Assembly: GCF_015461805.1 (NCBI RefSeq)
Contig: NZ_JACVZE010000014.1
Location: 1 to 64,000, forward strand
Reading direction: 5' to 3'
Length of the DNA stretch: 64,000 nucleotides
Source: Pseudomonas pisciculturae
GTDB lineage: Bacteria > Pseudomonadota > Gammaproteobacteria > Pseudomonadales > Pseudomonadaceae
Each line of letters begins with the position of its first letter. The first letter of the stretch is position 1. The notes beneath the pieces were generated by a model, which saw only the letters and a list, made by a program, of their open reading frames with translations, was not told the origin of the DNA and searched no databases. This document shows, one piece after another, positions 28,709 through 37,113 of this stretch. A program made the position numbers and the translations under genes.

Positions 28709-31114
28709 TCAGAAGCTGTACTTGGCCGTCAGCTTCATATTCTGCGGGTCACCATAGATGTCGTACGGGCTATAACCGCCATTGGCCACGCTGCTGTAGT
28801 ACGTACGGTCAAACAGGTTGTTGACGTTGAGCTGCAGGTCCAGTTGTTCGGTGGCTTTGTAGCCCGCCACCAGGCCTACCACCGTGTACGAGCCCTGTTG
28901 GTTTTTCCAGGCTGTGGCGCCGGTGCCCCCTGAGGTGCGAATGCGGCTCTGCTGGTAGATATCACCGCCAATGCGCCAGCGCTCCAGTTCACCGGGCAAG
29001 GTGTAAATGGTGGACAGCTTGAACAGTTGACGCGGTTTAGCGCGGTCGAAGTCCTGACCCTCCCGCGAGGCAGTGGCGTCGCTCACGTATTTCGTCTGGG
29101 TGTAGGTGTAGCCGGCGGACAATTGCAAGTTGTCGGTCACGGCGCCCTGGATTTCCATGTCAACGCCTTTACTGCGCACCAGGCCTGCCGCTTCGTAGCA
29201 CGCACTGGTGGGGCCTGAGCCGCAACCTTTGAAGTCAGGCAGGTCCTGGGCGCGGTTCTTCTGGTCGATTTGGAAAACCGCCATGCTGGCGTTCAGCGCG
29301 CCGCCAAAATATTCGCCCTTGATGCCGACTTCATAGTTCTCACCCACGATCGGGATGATCGCTTTCCCATCCAGGCCTTTGCTGCTCTGCGGCTTGAAGA
29401 TATCGGTGTAGCTCACATAGACCGAGTGATTGTCGTCCAGGTCATAGACCAGCCCGGCATAACGCGTCAGGTTGCGCGTGACCTTGTAGTTGCCCTCACT
29501 GTCTGCGCTGTCTTTGAATTCGTACCAGTCCAGGCGCCCACCGAGAATCAGCGAGAGCGGCTCGGTCAAACGCAGGCGGGTGCTGGCGTAGAAACTGTCC
29601 TGAGTGGTGTTCTCGGGAAGGCCGTTGGCGCCCCTGACGTAGTCGGGCTCGGCGTGATTACGAGGGTCCCACTCGAAGGGGTTGATGCCCGTATCGATGA
29701 ACGCGCTCCAGGCCTTGCCGGAACGGTATTCCAACTCACGCCGGCTAACGCCCACGGTCAGGTCATGCTCCTGGCCCAGCATCTGGAACGGGCCGCTGAG
29801 CGCCAGGTCGTAGCCGGTCTCTTTCTGCTCCATGGCTTCGGTCCACAGGTAGTGGCGGTTGTAGTCCCAGATCGAAGAGGCCAATACGTCGGTGTCGGTG
29901 GTTGACTGCATCGCGGCCAGACGCAGCTTCCAGTCGTTGGCCAAGCCTTGCTCAAGGGTCGCGAAATAGCCCGTGGTGCGATTGTCGGAGTACTCCCAGT
30001 CATGCCCCAGGAAGGTGTCTCGCGGCAGATTCAGGTGACCCCCGCCACGCGCCATGGGCAAGCCGCCCCAGATGTAGTTGGTATAGCTCTTCTGGCGGTA
30101 GCCACCGAGTGTCAGGGTGGTGCTGTCGCTCAAGTCGGCATCGACCACGCCGTAGAACAGGTCGGCATCACTCTCCACTGAGTCGCGGAAGCTTTTCGAG
30201 TCTTGCCGCGAGATCACCGTGCGGGCGCGCAGTGTGCCGGCTTCGTTGACGGGGCCGCCGACGTCCAGCGTGCTGCTGTAATTGTCCCAACTGCCGGCGC
30301 TGCCGGTCAGCGTGGCCTGGAATTTGTCGGTCGGGCGCTTGCGCACCAGGTTGATCGCGCCAGCGGGGTTGCCCGCGCCCTGAGTCAGCCCGGCAGCGCC
30401 GCGCACGATCTCGACCCGATCGTACATCGCCAGGTTGGCCTCGCCGCTGGGCAGGTAAGTCAGGAAGCTGGTGGGAAACCCGTCATACAGGATGTTGTCG
30501 ATGTCGAAGCCGCGGGCACTGAACGTCGGCCGCCCTGCCCCGCCAGAGTTATTCAGAAAAATCCCCGGCGCACTTTTGGCGACATCACTGATGGTGGTCA
30601 TGGCCTTGTCGTCCATGCGCTTGCGCGTCACCACGCTGACCGATTGCGGCGTCTCGCGCAGCGTCAGGGGCAGCTTGGTGGCGGTCTGCATGGAGCCGGT
30701 GGTGTACGAGCCGGTGTTCTCGGTGGTTTCACCAATCTGCTGCCCCACGATGGCGGTTGCCCCCAATTGCAGGGTGCCGCTCGACTCGGGGGCTTTTTCC
30801 AGCATCACGCTGTTGCCACCGGTAGACCGCCAAATCAGGCCGCTACCAGCCAATACTTCAGCCAGTGCAGCCTCTGGCTCCTTGGAACCGGTGACACCGG
30901 GGCTGCTCTTACCCACCACCAACGTGCCATCGAATATCACCTGTAAACCACTTTGTGCGGCTAACCGGTTGAGCGCGCTCGCCAAGGGCTGGGGGGCGAT
31001 ATCAAACGCATGTGGATCGGCGACGGCCAGGCCGGATATCAGCCCGCACAGCATGGCAAGCGGGGCGACAGACAAAGATTTGAGACGCAAACCTTTGGGC
31101 AGTGGATGGTGCAT
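28709..31114 (-). CDS. TonB-dependent siderophore receptor with STN signalling domain
   Basis: 801-residue outer-membrane transducer. After the signal peptide comes an STN domain (about 38-105, starting IAPQPLASALNRLAAQSG) that contacts FecR in the periplasm, then a plug (KLPLTLRETPQSVSVVTRKR) and the barrel ending ...MKLTAKYSF. GGGAGAG precedes the ATG by 6 bases. The upstream FecR and FecI genes on the same strand make a complete cell-surface signalling unit. Ligand unknown; pyoverdine-type or hydroxamate siderophores are usual for this group. Confidence 0.95.
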   Translation of the reverse strand: MHHPLPKGLRLKSLSVAPLAMLCGLISGLAVADPHAFDIAPQPLASALNRLAAQSGLQVIFDGTLVVGKSSPGVTGSKEPEAALAEVLAGSGLIWRSTGGNSVMLEKAPESSGTLQLGATAIVGQQIGETTENTGSYTTGSMQTATKLPLTLRETPQSVSVVTRKRMDDKAMTTISDVAKSAPGIFLNNSGGAGRPTFSARGFDIDNILYDGFPTSFLTYLPSGEANLAMYDRVEIVRGAAGLTQGAGNPAGAINLVRKRPTDKFQATLTGSAGSWDNYSSTLDVGGPVNEAGTLRARTVISRQDSKSFRDSVESDADLFYGVVDADLSDSTTLTLGGYRQKSYTNYIWGGLPMARGGGHLNLPRDTFLGHDWEYSDNRTTGYFATLEQGLANDWKLRLAAMQSTTDTDVLASSIWDYNRHYLWTEAMEQKETGYDLALSGPFQMLGQEHDLTVGVSRRELEYRSGKAWSAFIDTGINPFEWDPRNHAEPDYVRGANGLPENTTQDSFYASTRLRLTEPLSLILGGRLDWYEFKDSADSEGNYKVTRNLTRYAGLVYDLDDNHSVYVSYTDIFKPQSSKGLDGKAIIPIVGENYEVGIKGEYFGGALNASMAVFQIDQKNRAQDLPDFKGCGSGPTSACYEAAGLVRSKGVDMEIQGAVTDNLQLSAGYTYTQTKYVSDATASREGQDFDRAKPRQLFKLSTIYTLPGELERWRIGGDIYQQSRIRTSGGTGATAWKNQQGSYTVVGLVAGYKATEQLDLQLNVNNLFDRTYYSSVANGGYSPYDIYGDPQNMKLTAKYSF

Positions 31115-31158
31115 CGGTGCTCTCCCTAATACGAAGCATTATCGTTCTAGGAAGGGAA

Positions 31159-31185
31159 GACGGGCGAGACGCCAACACCCGTAAA
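31159..31185 (-). promoter_or_regulatory. Candidate FecI-type ECF promoter for the receptor gene
   Basis: On the minus strand TTTACGGGTGTT (31185-31174) precedes CGTC with the spacing ACGGG-N15-CGTC. The same element with the same spacing lies before the other STN receptor gene (47962-47989). Confidence 0.5.
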
Positions 31186-31190
31186 AATAA

Positions 31191-32126
31191 TTACGTCTTG
31201 GGTGAGATCACCAACAGGTAGTCGGTGTAGCGCTCGATCTTGAGGGGGAAAACTTTCTCCAGCGTCGCCAGGCCCTCGTCCAAATGATCGAGTTGGAAGG
31301 TACCGCTGACCTTGAGTTCGGCCAGTTTCGTATCCCTGACCATCAAGATGCCCGGTCGATAGCGCTCGACCTCCTCAAGCACCTGCGCCAGCGGTGTCAG
31401 CTCAAATACCAGACGACCCTGCTCCCACGCTAACAGCTTGTCGACGTCCACAGCCCTCTTCTCGCCCAGGCCGTCGGCACGCCCGGCAACGGTTTCGCCA
31501 GCGCCGAGTGTGACCTGGCCCGCGCCGTCTGCGACGGCCACACGCCCGCGACGCACCGTGACATCGGCCTGCTCGCCCACGCGGCGCACCGCGTAGATCG
31601 TGCCCAGCGCGGTCGCGTTCAAAGCACCCGCCTGCACACTGAACGGGCGTTTTGGGTCTGGCATAACCTCGAACAACGCTTCGCCCTTGCGCAGGGTAAT
31701 TCGCCGGCCATCGGCGGTGAGATTCACATCGACGGCACTGTTGGCATTCAACGTGACGCGCGAACCGTCCGCCAACACGACCTGTCGACGCTCTCCGGTA
31801 CCGGTGTGATAGTCGGCATCCAACGCCATGCGCTGCACCGCCGCCACGCCAAGCCCGAGCACCAACGACGCGGCGATGCCCATGGCCCAGTTTCGACGCG
31901 AAGAGCGCCTTTTTACGGTAAAGGGCTCAGACAGGTGCGCACTCAAACACCAGACACGCCGCGCCTCGACAAATGCCTGCTGATGCTCCGGCGCCTGCTC
32001 GCACCAGGCCCGCGCGGCGGCCACGTCAGCGGGCAGCACCGAGCCCGAAGTAAGGCGAATCACCCAAGCCTGGGCGCTGCGCTGAACCTCGGTAACGGAC
32101 TGTGTTGTAGGGGATTGATCGTGCAT
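31191..32126 (-). CDS. FecR-family anti-sigma/sigma regulator
   Basis: Single-pass inner-membrane regulator that receives the signal from the receptor's STN domain and controls the adjacent sigma factor. About 311 residues: a cytoplasmic N-terminal FecR-N part (QAWVIRLTSG... with a conserved WCEQAPEH), a membrane segment (NWAMGIAASLVLGLGVAAVQ), and a periplasmic FecR domain (YHTGTGERRQVVLADGSRVTLN) plus a C-terminal STN-like region. ATG 32126 is 5 bases after the sigma stop; an in-frame ATG at 32147 would overlap that gene by 16 bases. Confidence 0.92.
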   Translation of the reverse strand: MHDQSPTTQSVTEVQRSAQAWVIRLTSGSVLPADVAAARAWCEQAPEHQQAFVEARRVWCLSAHLSEPFTVKRRSSRRNWAMGIAASLVLGLGVAAVQRMALDADYHTGTGERRQVVLADGSRVTLNANSAVDVNLTADGRRITLRKGEALFEVMPDPKRPFSVQAGALNATALGTIYAVRRVGEQADVTVRRGRVAVADGAGQVTLGAGETVAGRADGLGEKRAVDVDKLLAWEQGRLVFELTPLAQVLEEVERYRPGILMVRDTKLAELKVSGTFQLDHLDEGLATLEKVFPLKIERYTDYLLVISPKT

Positions 32127-32131
32127 ACCGA

Positions 32132-32638
32132 CTATCGTTGCAGGCATTGGCTGAGAAAGTCGAGTGCAACTGCCAGTTGTTTTTCCACCGTACTGATCGA
32201 TACCTGCAACTGCACGGCCACCTCTTTATGGGGAAGATTACGCAGGCGACACAGCATGAATATCTGCTGGCATTGGGCTGGCAGCCGTTGCACCGCGTAG
32301 GCCATGGCAGCGAGATCCTGCTGCGCGACCACCACATCGAACAACGCCGGGCTCTCGCCGGTTACCTCGTAGAGGTAGCCAATGCCTTCATCAAGCTGCT
32401 CTCGGGTCTGCCTGCTGCGCGCATGATCAATTGCCAGGTTTCGGGCAATTTTAAAGATGAAACCGCGCAGATTGAGCACGGGTTTACGCGGCGGCTGCCG
32501 GAGCAGGCGCAGGTAGGTTTCCTGAGTCAGATCGGCAGCCGTCTCAGGGTTACGCAACTGACGATGAAGAAACGAGCGCAACTCGCTGGCATGGGCGCGA
32601 AAGGCCAGCTCAAGCTCATCGGTGGTCATGCTCGACAT
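32132..32638 (-). CDS. ECF sigma factor, FecI type
   Basis: 168 residues with sigma region 2 (DLTQETYLRLLR, then NLRGFIFKIARNLAIDHARSR) and region 4 (LPAQCQQIFMLCRLRNLPHKEVAVQLQVSISTVEKQL). It would direct RNA polymerase to the TonB receptor promoter when FecR releases or activates it. The gene order sigma, FecR, receptor on one strand is the standard signalling arrangement. The start could be ATG 32638 or 32629; neither has a strong binding site. Confidence 0.92.
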   Translation of the reverse strand: MSSMTTDELELAFRAHASELRSFLHRQLRNPETAADLTQETYLRLLRQPPRKPVLNLRGFIFKIARNLAIDHARSRQTREQLDEGIGYLYEVTGESPALFDVVVAQQDLAAMAYAVQRLPAQCQQIFMLCRLRNLPHKEVAVQLQVSISTVEKQLAVALDFLSQCLQR

Positions 32639-32673
32639 GGGTGCAGATCACACAGCGGAAAGCCGTGCACTCT

Positions 32674-32692
32674 AATGATAACGTTTCGTATT
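32674..32692 (-). promoter_or_regulatory. Fur-box-like sequence before the FecI gene
   Basis: AATGATAACGTTTCGTATT resembles part of the Fur consensus (GATAATGATAATCATTATC) and sits 36 bases before the sigma start, where iron repression of such genes is usual. The match is partial. Confidence 0.35.
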
Positions 32693-32805
32693 TACAATGT
32701 TTTTGTCGATAGTCCTTTTGAAGGCGTTCCAACCCAACACGCACGTTGTCCAACCTACCCCGTTTCACATATCTTCAGCCCTTCACCTGCGCATACGGAG
32801 CCGCC

Positions 32806-33168
32806 ATGGACCTCACCACCCTCGCCCTCTTCCTCCCCGCCTGCTTCGCACTGAACATGGCGCCGGGCCCCAACAACCTGCTGTCTGTCAGCAACGCCAC
32901 ACGCTACGGCTACCGCACTTCGTGCCTGGCGGGCATTGGGCGCCTGCTCGCCTTCGCCGGCATGATCGCCCTCGCCGCTGCGGGGTTGGCGGTGGTGCTG
33001 CAAACGTCGGAGTTGTTGTTCTACGGGATCAAGATTCTGGGGGCGGCGTATCTGTTTTATCTGGCGTATCAGTTGTGGCGGGCTGATCCGCAGGCGCAGG
33101 TTGAATCGTCGGGGGCCAAGGTCGGGTTGTGGGGGTTGGCGCGTCAGGAGTTTTTGGTGGCGGCGGGC
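32806..33168 (+). pseudogene. LysE-family exporter, 5' fragment (interrupted gene)
   Basis: About 121 codons of a LysE/RhtB amino-acid exporter: the start PACFALNMAPGPNNLL is the family's first-helix signature, followed by three hydrophobic segments and the RQEFLVAAG motif. Family members are ~205 residues and continue with NPKA; here the sequence changes after GCGGGCAA at ~33168 and ends in unrelated codons. The matching 3' end is at 46198-46338 on the same strand, so a 13-kb island interrupts the gene and ~40 codons are missing. Confidence 0.88.
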
Positions 33169-33193
33169 AAGCCTAATGATGGTAAATATAAAA
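33166..33193 (+). repeat. Module-boundary repeat, copy A (partial)
   Basis: GGCAAGCCTAATGATGG followed by AAATATAAA, at the left end of the island. Related copies lie at 33808, 34239, 36970 and 38846. Confidence 0.65.
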
Positions 33194-33313
33194 CCTTCTG
33201 TCCGTCCGCCATCAGCCAAAAGGAGCCGCTCATGAGCCTCCTAAACTTCAAAGATGCTAACCTCGCTTAGGCCAAGCTGACTCAAACGGCCTGAGAAATC
33301 CCGAGAACTGAAA

Positions 33314-33769
33314 ATGGAAGAAACGCTCTCTTCAATATTTATGCGAACTAATGGAAAGCCCATAAATTCCAATGGGAAAACCGTCGTGGCGATCGTGGAG
33401 ATCGAGATCACGAAGCCCAGAACCGTCTTTTCAATTCGCCGATTGAGCGCTACTGACAATCGAGTGCAAGGGCTAGCATTGAAGGCGGTAAGTGGACAGA
33501 TCGTCGTCGACGACTCTGGCAATGGCTACCCCGAGATAGTGTTGTGGTCTGATACCAGTCCTGATGATGTGGTGATAGAAGTGCTTTCCAAATCTGGAAG
33601 TACTTTGAAAATCTGGAACGTATGGAGAAGCACTTTTGGCATGAATGCTTGGGTTGGCAACGCAGGAATTTACGTCTGCAGACCCGATGGCAAGATGACA
33701 CTGGCGTGTAGCGACGGTGTTGGTGATGTCGACTTCTGCGATTATGTGGTTGCTTTAGAGGAACGATAA
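33314..33769 (+). CDS. Small orphan protein, immunity-like
   Basis: 151 residues, soluble, mixed alpha/beta by eye, no signal peptide. Conserved-looking core GYPEIVLWSDTSPDDVVIEVL and an acidic C-terminus. It matches no family I can name. Size, acidity, lack of catalytic motif and a neighbouring small gene of the same kind resemble orphan immunity proteins of polymorphic toxin systems, but no toxin gene is next to it. The binding site is weak. 33169-33313 before it holds boundary repeat A and a 12-codon ORF at 33231 with a good AGGAG, otherwise nothing. Confidence 0.6.
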   Translation: MEETLSSIFMRTNGKPINSNGKTVVAIVEIEITKPRTVFSIRRLSATDNRVQGLALKAVSGQIVVDDSGNGYPEIVLWSDTSPDDVVIEVLSKSGSTLKIWNVWRSTFGMNAWVGNAGIYVCRPDGKMTLACSDGVGDVDFCDYVVALEER

Positions 33770-33807
33770 TGCCGGTAGTTGTATCCGTTACGAGTCGACC
33801 GAGCATC

Positions 33808-33833
33808 GAGGAATCAAGTTGGGCTCAAGTACC
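33808..33833 (+). repeat. Module-boundary repeat, copy E (5' half)
   Basis: GAGGAATCAAGTTGGGCTCA, 38 bases after the preceding stop. Same 5' half as copies B and D; the GCCTAATGATGG half is missing. Confidence 0.55.
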
Positions 33834-33871
33834 TTCGACGCTGCACGACCGCAAGTGAGAGGTATCTGACC

Positions 33872-34183
33872 ATGGACGTTCAAGAACTCGAAGAAAGCAA
33901 CATCCTGTCCGTCTCATTGGACCAAGCCCACCATATTTTTGAAATGATCGTCAGCCTGCTCGACGATACCCGCTGCAGGCTGATTGCCTGGAACGACGAC
34001 GGCACCAAATTGACTGTCCGATTTGGCGCACTCAACCTGTGCCACCGCACGGAACTCGGAGAGCTGGAAGGCATAAGCTTTGTAAACAATGTGCTGAGCC
34101 TAGAGGGTGACTTCGGGGATATTGAGATCGAGGCTGAGAATGTGGCAGTGGAAAGGCTGAAGAGCGTTCTCAGCCCGAAATGA
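33872..34183 (+). CDS. Small acidic orphan protein, immunity-like
   Basis: 103 residues, strongly acidic, no membrane segment. ATG 33872 follows GAGAGG by 9 bases. It contains DDTRCRLIAWNDDGTKLTVRFG and a C-terminal SLEGDFGDIEIEAENVAVER strand-helix pattern that looks like a compact beta-sheet protein. No family recognised. It sits 102 bases after another small gene on the same strand, both followed by the same boundary repeat, as in arrays of displaced immunity genes. Function unknown. Confidence 0.62.
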   Translation: MDVQELEESNILSVSLDQAHHIFEMIVSLLDDTRCRLIAWNDDGTKLTVRFGALNLCHRTELGELEGISFVNNVLSLEGDFGDIEIEAENVAVERLKSVLSPK

Positions 34184-34238
34184 GCGGCGGTTCCGGGGCT
34201 GACGTTGGAGTGAGTCGTAAGCGGCCTTAGCGGACATG

Positions 34239-34286
34239 GAGCAATCAAGCTAGGTTCAGGCAAGCCCGGCGATGGATAATATAAAA
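34239..34286 (+). repeat. Module-boundary repeat, copy B
   Basis: GAGCAATCAAGCTAGGTTCA then GGCAAGCCCGGCGATGGA and TAATATAAA, 55 bases after the stop of the 103-residue protein. Confidence 0.7.
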
Positions 34287-34368
34287 CCCTCTGAAATGTA
34301 GCCACCCCATAACAAACGTCGCACAGCACACCTCCCTTTTGTGGATTACATGCTGGCTGACCAACGCT

Positions 34369-34611
34369 TTAGGGGGGCAAACTGGATTGCCGCCGCGATC
34401 TTGTCGCCAGCGCTCGGTGTCGATCAACACCAACCTCTTCGATAGCAATAAACAGCACCTTGACGGTCGCAGAGGGCAAAGCGAGAGAGGCTTCCACCCC
34501 ATCCACAAAACCTTTTGCGCGCTCTTGCGCCATTGCCAAGACATGCACGGCTCCAGCCTTGCGGAGGCGTGCTAGGTAATTAGCGAGTTGGGTGCGGATT
34601 AGATCGGGCAT
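34369..34611 (-). CDS. Small hypothetical protein
   Basis: 80 residues beginning MPDLIRTQLANYLARLRKAG: an amphipathic helical N-terminus, then PSATVKVLFIAIEEVGVDRH. No family recognised. The start has no strong binding site, and the surrounding 34.2-35.3 kb holds no other intact frame, so it may be a remnant. Reading codon use by eye it still looks protein-like. Confidence 0.45.
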   Translation of the reverse strand: MPDLIRTQLANYLARLRKAGAVHVLAMAQERAKGFVDGVEASLALPSATVKVLFIAIEEVGVDRHRALATRSRRQSSLPP

Positions 34612-34787
34612 GGTGACCCCATTGCGCGAAATACGACGCTCATTCTTTCACCAACTATTGGTGAGGTGAGGGATAACGCCAAGAAGGCGTTTCCTAATCG
34701 AATTAGCGGTCACTGCGTAAAACCAACCCCGTGGGTGTTGGTCTACTAGCGCAGGGAGGGACTGATTTCAACCGGCCCACAAAACAT

Positions 34788-34821
34788 CCCCCGCACTGGC
34801 TTCAAGTGCAGGGGCCTTTTG
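34788..34821 (+). terminator. Rho-independent-type hairpin
   Basis: CCCCGCACT pairs with AGTGCAGGGG (one bulge) across a 7-base loop, followed by CCTTTTGA. The other strand also has a short T-run, so it may work both ways. Confidence 0.6.
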
Positions 34822-35152
34822 AGCATCAGCGAAGTTATTGGTAACGCGGCGGGCTACTCGATCAGGGTGGCAATTAATACTCAATTGCGCTGGCCGAGCT
34901 GCAGGTCGACCGCACTCAAACGCCTATGCTCGTCCCAGTCAATCAAGCCTTCCTCGAACAGCGCCTAAACATACCCACGCGCCCAAAGCACGAGCACATC
35001 CACACTCCATGCGAATCGCCGGCTGTATCTTGGCAATCTTATACAGGGCGCGATACGGCGTGGCAGGCTGGTTCAGTTCAGGAGTGGTGGGGGTTCCCCT
35101 CAGATCGAGTGTTGTAGAAACTGCTCAGCACATAGTTTATTTTAGGTGTCGC

Positions 35153-35180
35153 AAAAAAAACCATAGGGAAAACCCTATGC
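35153..35180 (-). terminator. Strong rho-independent terminator on the minus strand
   Basis: On the minus strand CATAGGG-TTTT-CCCTATG is followed by eight T residues. No minus-strand gene ends here, so it may close a small RNA or a lost gene reading leftward from about 35300. Confidence 0.65.
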
Positions 35181-35350
35181 CCTTACTACATCGTTATGAA
35201 TCACTACTGCTTACAAAACGTATGCCTATCTCCTCCGCCCCCCCCTTAAGGTTTTGAATGCATGACGACTAATTCACGTGCCGATTCATGATCTGGGAAT
35301 TCCTTGAAATCTGGTATCCTTGTCGACCAATTTCAAACTGACTGGCAGAC

Positions 35351-36049
35351 ATGGACCTTTTTATAATCGTTTTCTTAATTAGCTTTTTATTTTTTCAGAT
35401 ACTTGGATTTGTCACTTTCAAGCGCGAGATCCTATGGCTCTCTAGTGATTATGTGTGGCTTGGGTTAGCAGCTATTTCGCTATTTTTCTACGCTCAGAAA
35501 GCTGAGCAAGATAACGCTAAGAGAGTGTTACCAAACTACAATACACACCTTAGCCATATGCGCCAAATGACAAAATCCGATATTTTTTTCTACATAGGCC
35601 ATCTCGACATAATGTATGAATATGGCCTAGGAAACGGAGTCAAGAACAACGATGAATATCGTTCTGATATTTTGTTATTGCAGCGCCGCATTAAAGCACT
35701 CATTGAACCAATGCAGTCCAAAGACTGGCCCGACAGAATGGAGCAGTTCTTTGACTGCGCCGAGATTTCAGCAAAATTAGTGAGCGAAACGACGCGCCTC
35801 ACGGCAGCAACATTATGCGAAAAGTTTGAGTTGGTACATAAATCAAGAGAGAATAGGAATGCGATGGCTAAAACCGCTAAAGGCGGGATAGCTTCAGCCT
35901 TAGAAATTCATATTTACCCAATTTTTTTCGCTTTAGCACTGGCCATTCGACTTGGCCGTACTACAGCAGACGTCCGTAGAAAGCAGCCAGCAAAATCGCC
36001 TCCAGTTATCATAAACCCAAATGATGGAGCCGACACCTCTGAAGTATAA
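35351..36049 (+). CDS. AT-rich membrane protein of unknown function
   Basis: 232 residues. Two hydrophobic segments at the N-terminus (about 2-22 and 30-47), a soluble helical middle with many charged residues (about 50-175), and a third hydrophobic stretch (about 183-200) before a Pro-rich tail. Base composition is far more AT-rich than the core genes, indicating transfer. No ribosome-binding site of note and no family recognised. The topology (membrane anchor plus helical cytosolic part) is seen in several defence-associated effectors, but that link is speculative. Confidence 0.6.
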   Translation: MDLFIIVFLISFLFFQILGFVTFKREILWLSSDYVWLGLAAISLFFYAQKAEQDNAKRVLPNYNTHLSHMRQMTKSDIFFYIGHLDIMYEYGLGNGVKNNDEYRSDILLLQRRIKALIEPMQSKDWPDRMEQFFDCAEISAKLVSETTRLTAATLCEKFELVHKSRENRNAMAKTAKGGIASALEIHIYPIFFALALAIRLGRTTADVRRKQPAKSPPVIINPNDGADTSEV

Positions 36050-36156
36050 CTTTTAAAGTTTACATTATTAGGGTTATAGCCGAAGGTCTCTTCATGATTA
36101 TCGAATCAATTTCGATTCCGAAGGATCTTGTTATTGGTGTCACTTAATCAAACGGT

Positions 36157-36192
36157 ATCCTTGCACGATGATCCGAGTCTTCGTGCAAGGAT
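36157..36192. terminator. Perfect 12-bp hairpin
   Basis: ATCCTTGCACGA pairs exactly with TCGTGCAAGGAT around a 12-base loop, between the convergent membrane-protein and lipoprotein genes. No T-tract follows. Terminator or protein-binding site. Confidence 0.5.
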
Positions 36193-36245
36193 GTGAGGCC
36201 CAATTAGATCTTTTTGCCATCCTCATGCCGACAATGTAAGTCGCG

Positions 36246-36533
36246 TTAACTACATCTAGCTTCAACAATTTTACACGTCTGTGGCGTGCCTCCACTCTGG
36301 CCTGCAAATTTGTAGCAGGCGTTCATCGCATCTGTTCTGGCCTGCCCCATTGTAGGAGCCCACGCAGATCCTCCATGGCCTTTTGTAGGCATGGCTTTCG
36401 CGTAACATCTATTAGGACCCTCTGCGTTAAAGCTCTCTGTTTGTGATGATTTATTTACCTGGCTACAACCCCCTATCAACAACGTTAGCATCACAAAGAC
36501 CAAGCTGCCTCGGTTACGCGTGAAATTCGACAT
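36246..36533 (-). CDS. Small lipoprotein
   Basis: 95 residues from ATG 36533, which follows GAGGA by 6 bases; a longer frame to 36656 adds a non-secretory leader and is rejected. Lipobox LIGGC with Cys23. The mature part carries GHGGSAWAPTMGQARTDAMNACYKF and four cysteines that could form disulfides, including GTPQTCKIVEARCS at the end. This pattern occurs in small DUF4189-like secreted proteins. Function unknown. Confidence 0.65.
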   Translation of the reverse strand: MSNFTRNRGSLVFVMLTLLIGGCSQVNKSSQTESFNAEGPNRCYAKAMPTKGHGGSAWAPTMGQARTDAMNACYKFAGQSGGTPQTCKIVEARCS

Positions 36534-36744
36534 ATCGAATCCTCGGAAATACCACCGGTATAAGATGGGACTCTGTGGTGGCAATGTGATGTTAGCACCC
36601 CTTTGCCAAATATCAATTAATCGCTCAAGTAAATTTATTTCGACTTCGACCGGCAAATATCGAGTACTAGAAAGGTCCGAGTACCGGCACCATTTACAAA
36701 GTTTGACCTAAACTATTTTGGCACCGAACCAACGGAGTGAACCT

Positions 36745-36960
36745 ATGAGACGTGAATATTCGTTGTGCGATGTGCTTGACAAGATGCACGAGAACCAGTC
36801 GGCACTGGAAGCTGCGATCATGGAGCTCAGACTTTCCATTGAGGCACAAGGATATGAGGAGACAGGGCGCAATGCTCGGGGGGCGCTCGATACCATAGGT
36901 GAGAATGCAGGGCACATCAAACAGGGTTTAGCTCGCTTGCGTGCAACAGGCTGCACCTAG
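36745..36960 (+). CDS. Small coiled-coil-like protein
   Basis: 71 residues, mostly helical, charged: SLCDVLDKMHENQSALEAAI then NAGHIKQGLARLRATG. ATG 36745 has GGAG 6 bases upstream. No family recognised. Its stop is 26 bases before sequence with integron-attC-like ends (36986-37075), a spacing typical of gene cassettes, though that reading is tentative. Confidence 0.6.
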   Translation: MRREYSLCDVLDKMHENQSALEAAIMELRLSIEAQGYEETGRNARGALDTIGENAGHIKQGLARLRATGCT

Positions 36961-36969
36961 ATAGCTTCA

Positions 36970-37010
36970 GGAACCACTCAGTGAAGCCTAACGATGAGCA
37001 ATACAAGTCT
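36970..37010 (+). repeat. Module-boundary repeat, copy C
   Basis: TTCAGG ... GAAGCCTAACGATGAGCAAT then ACAA, diverged from copies B and D. It contains the GCCTAAC box of the attC-like segment. Confidence 0.5.
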
Positions 37011-37075
37011 TCTAAAGGTTACAGTCTGCCAATAGCGGCCTGCTGAGTAGTTAACAGTGAAAACGGCCGTTAGGC
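36986..37075 (+). other. attC-like segment (tentative)
   Basis: GCCTAAC at 36986 and GTTAGGC at 37069 are exact complements and fit the RYYYAAC and GTTRRRY outer boxes of integron attC sites, 90 bases overall. Clear inner L boxes are not visible and no integron integrase is in the window. Confidence 0.25.
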
Positions 37076-37113
37076 GTATGATCTCACACACCCTCTTTAC
37101 AGGATAATGCGGC

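Larger units (their letters stand above)
34612..35350. other. Non-coding stretch with decayed fragments
   Basis: No intact gene. It contains two hairpins (see terminators at 34788 and 35153) and a short minus-strand stretch near 34900-34970 readable as LFEEGLIDWDEHRRLSAVDL, which looks like a piece of a lost protein. This looks like decayed mobile DNA. Confidence 0.5.
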
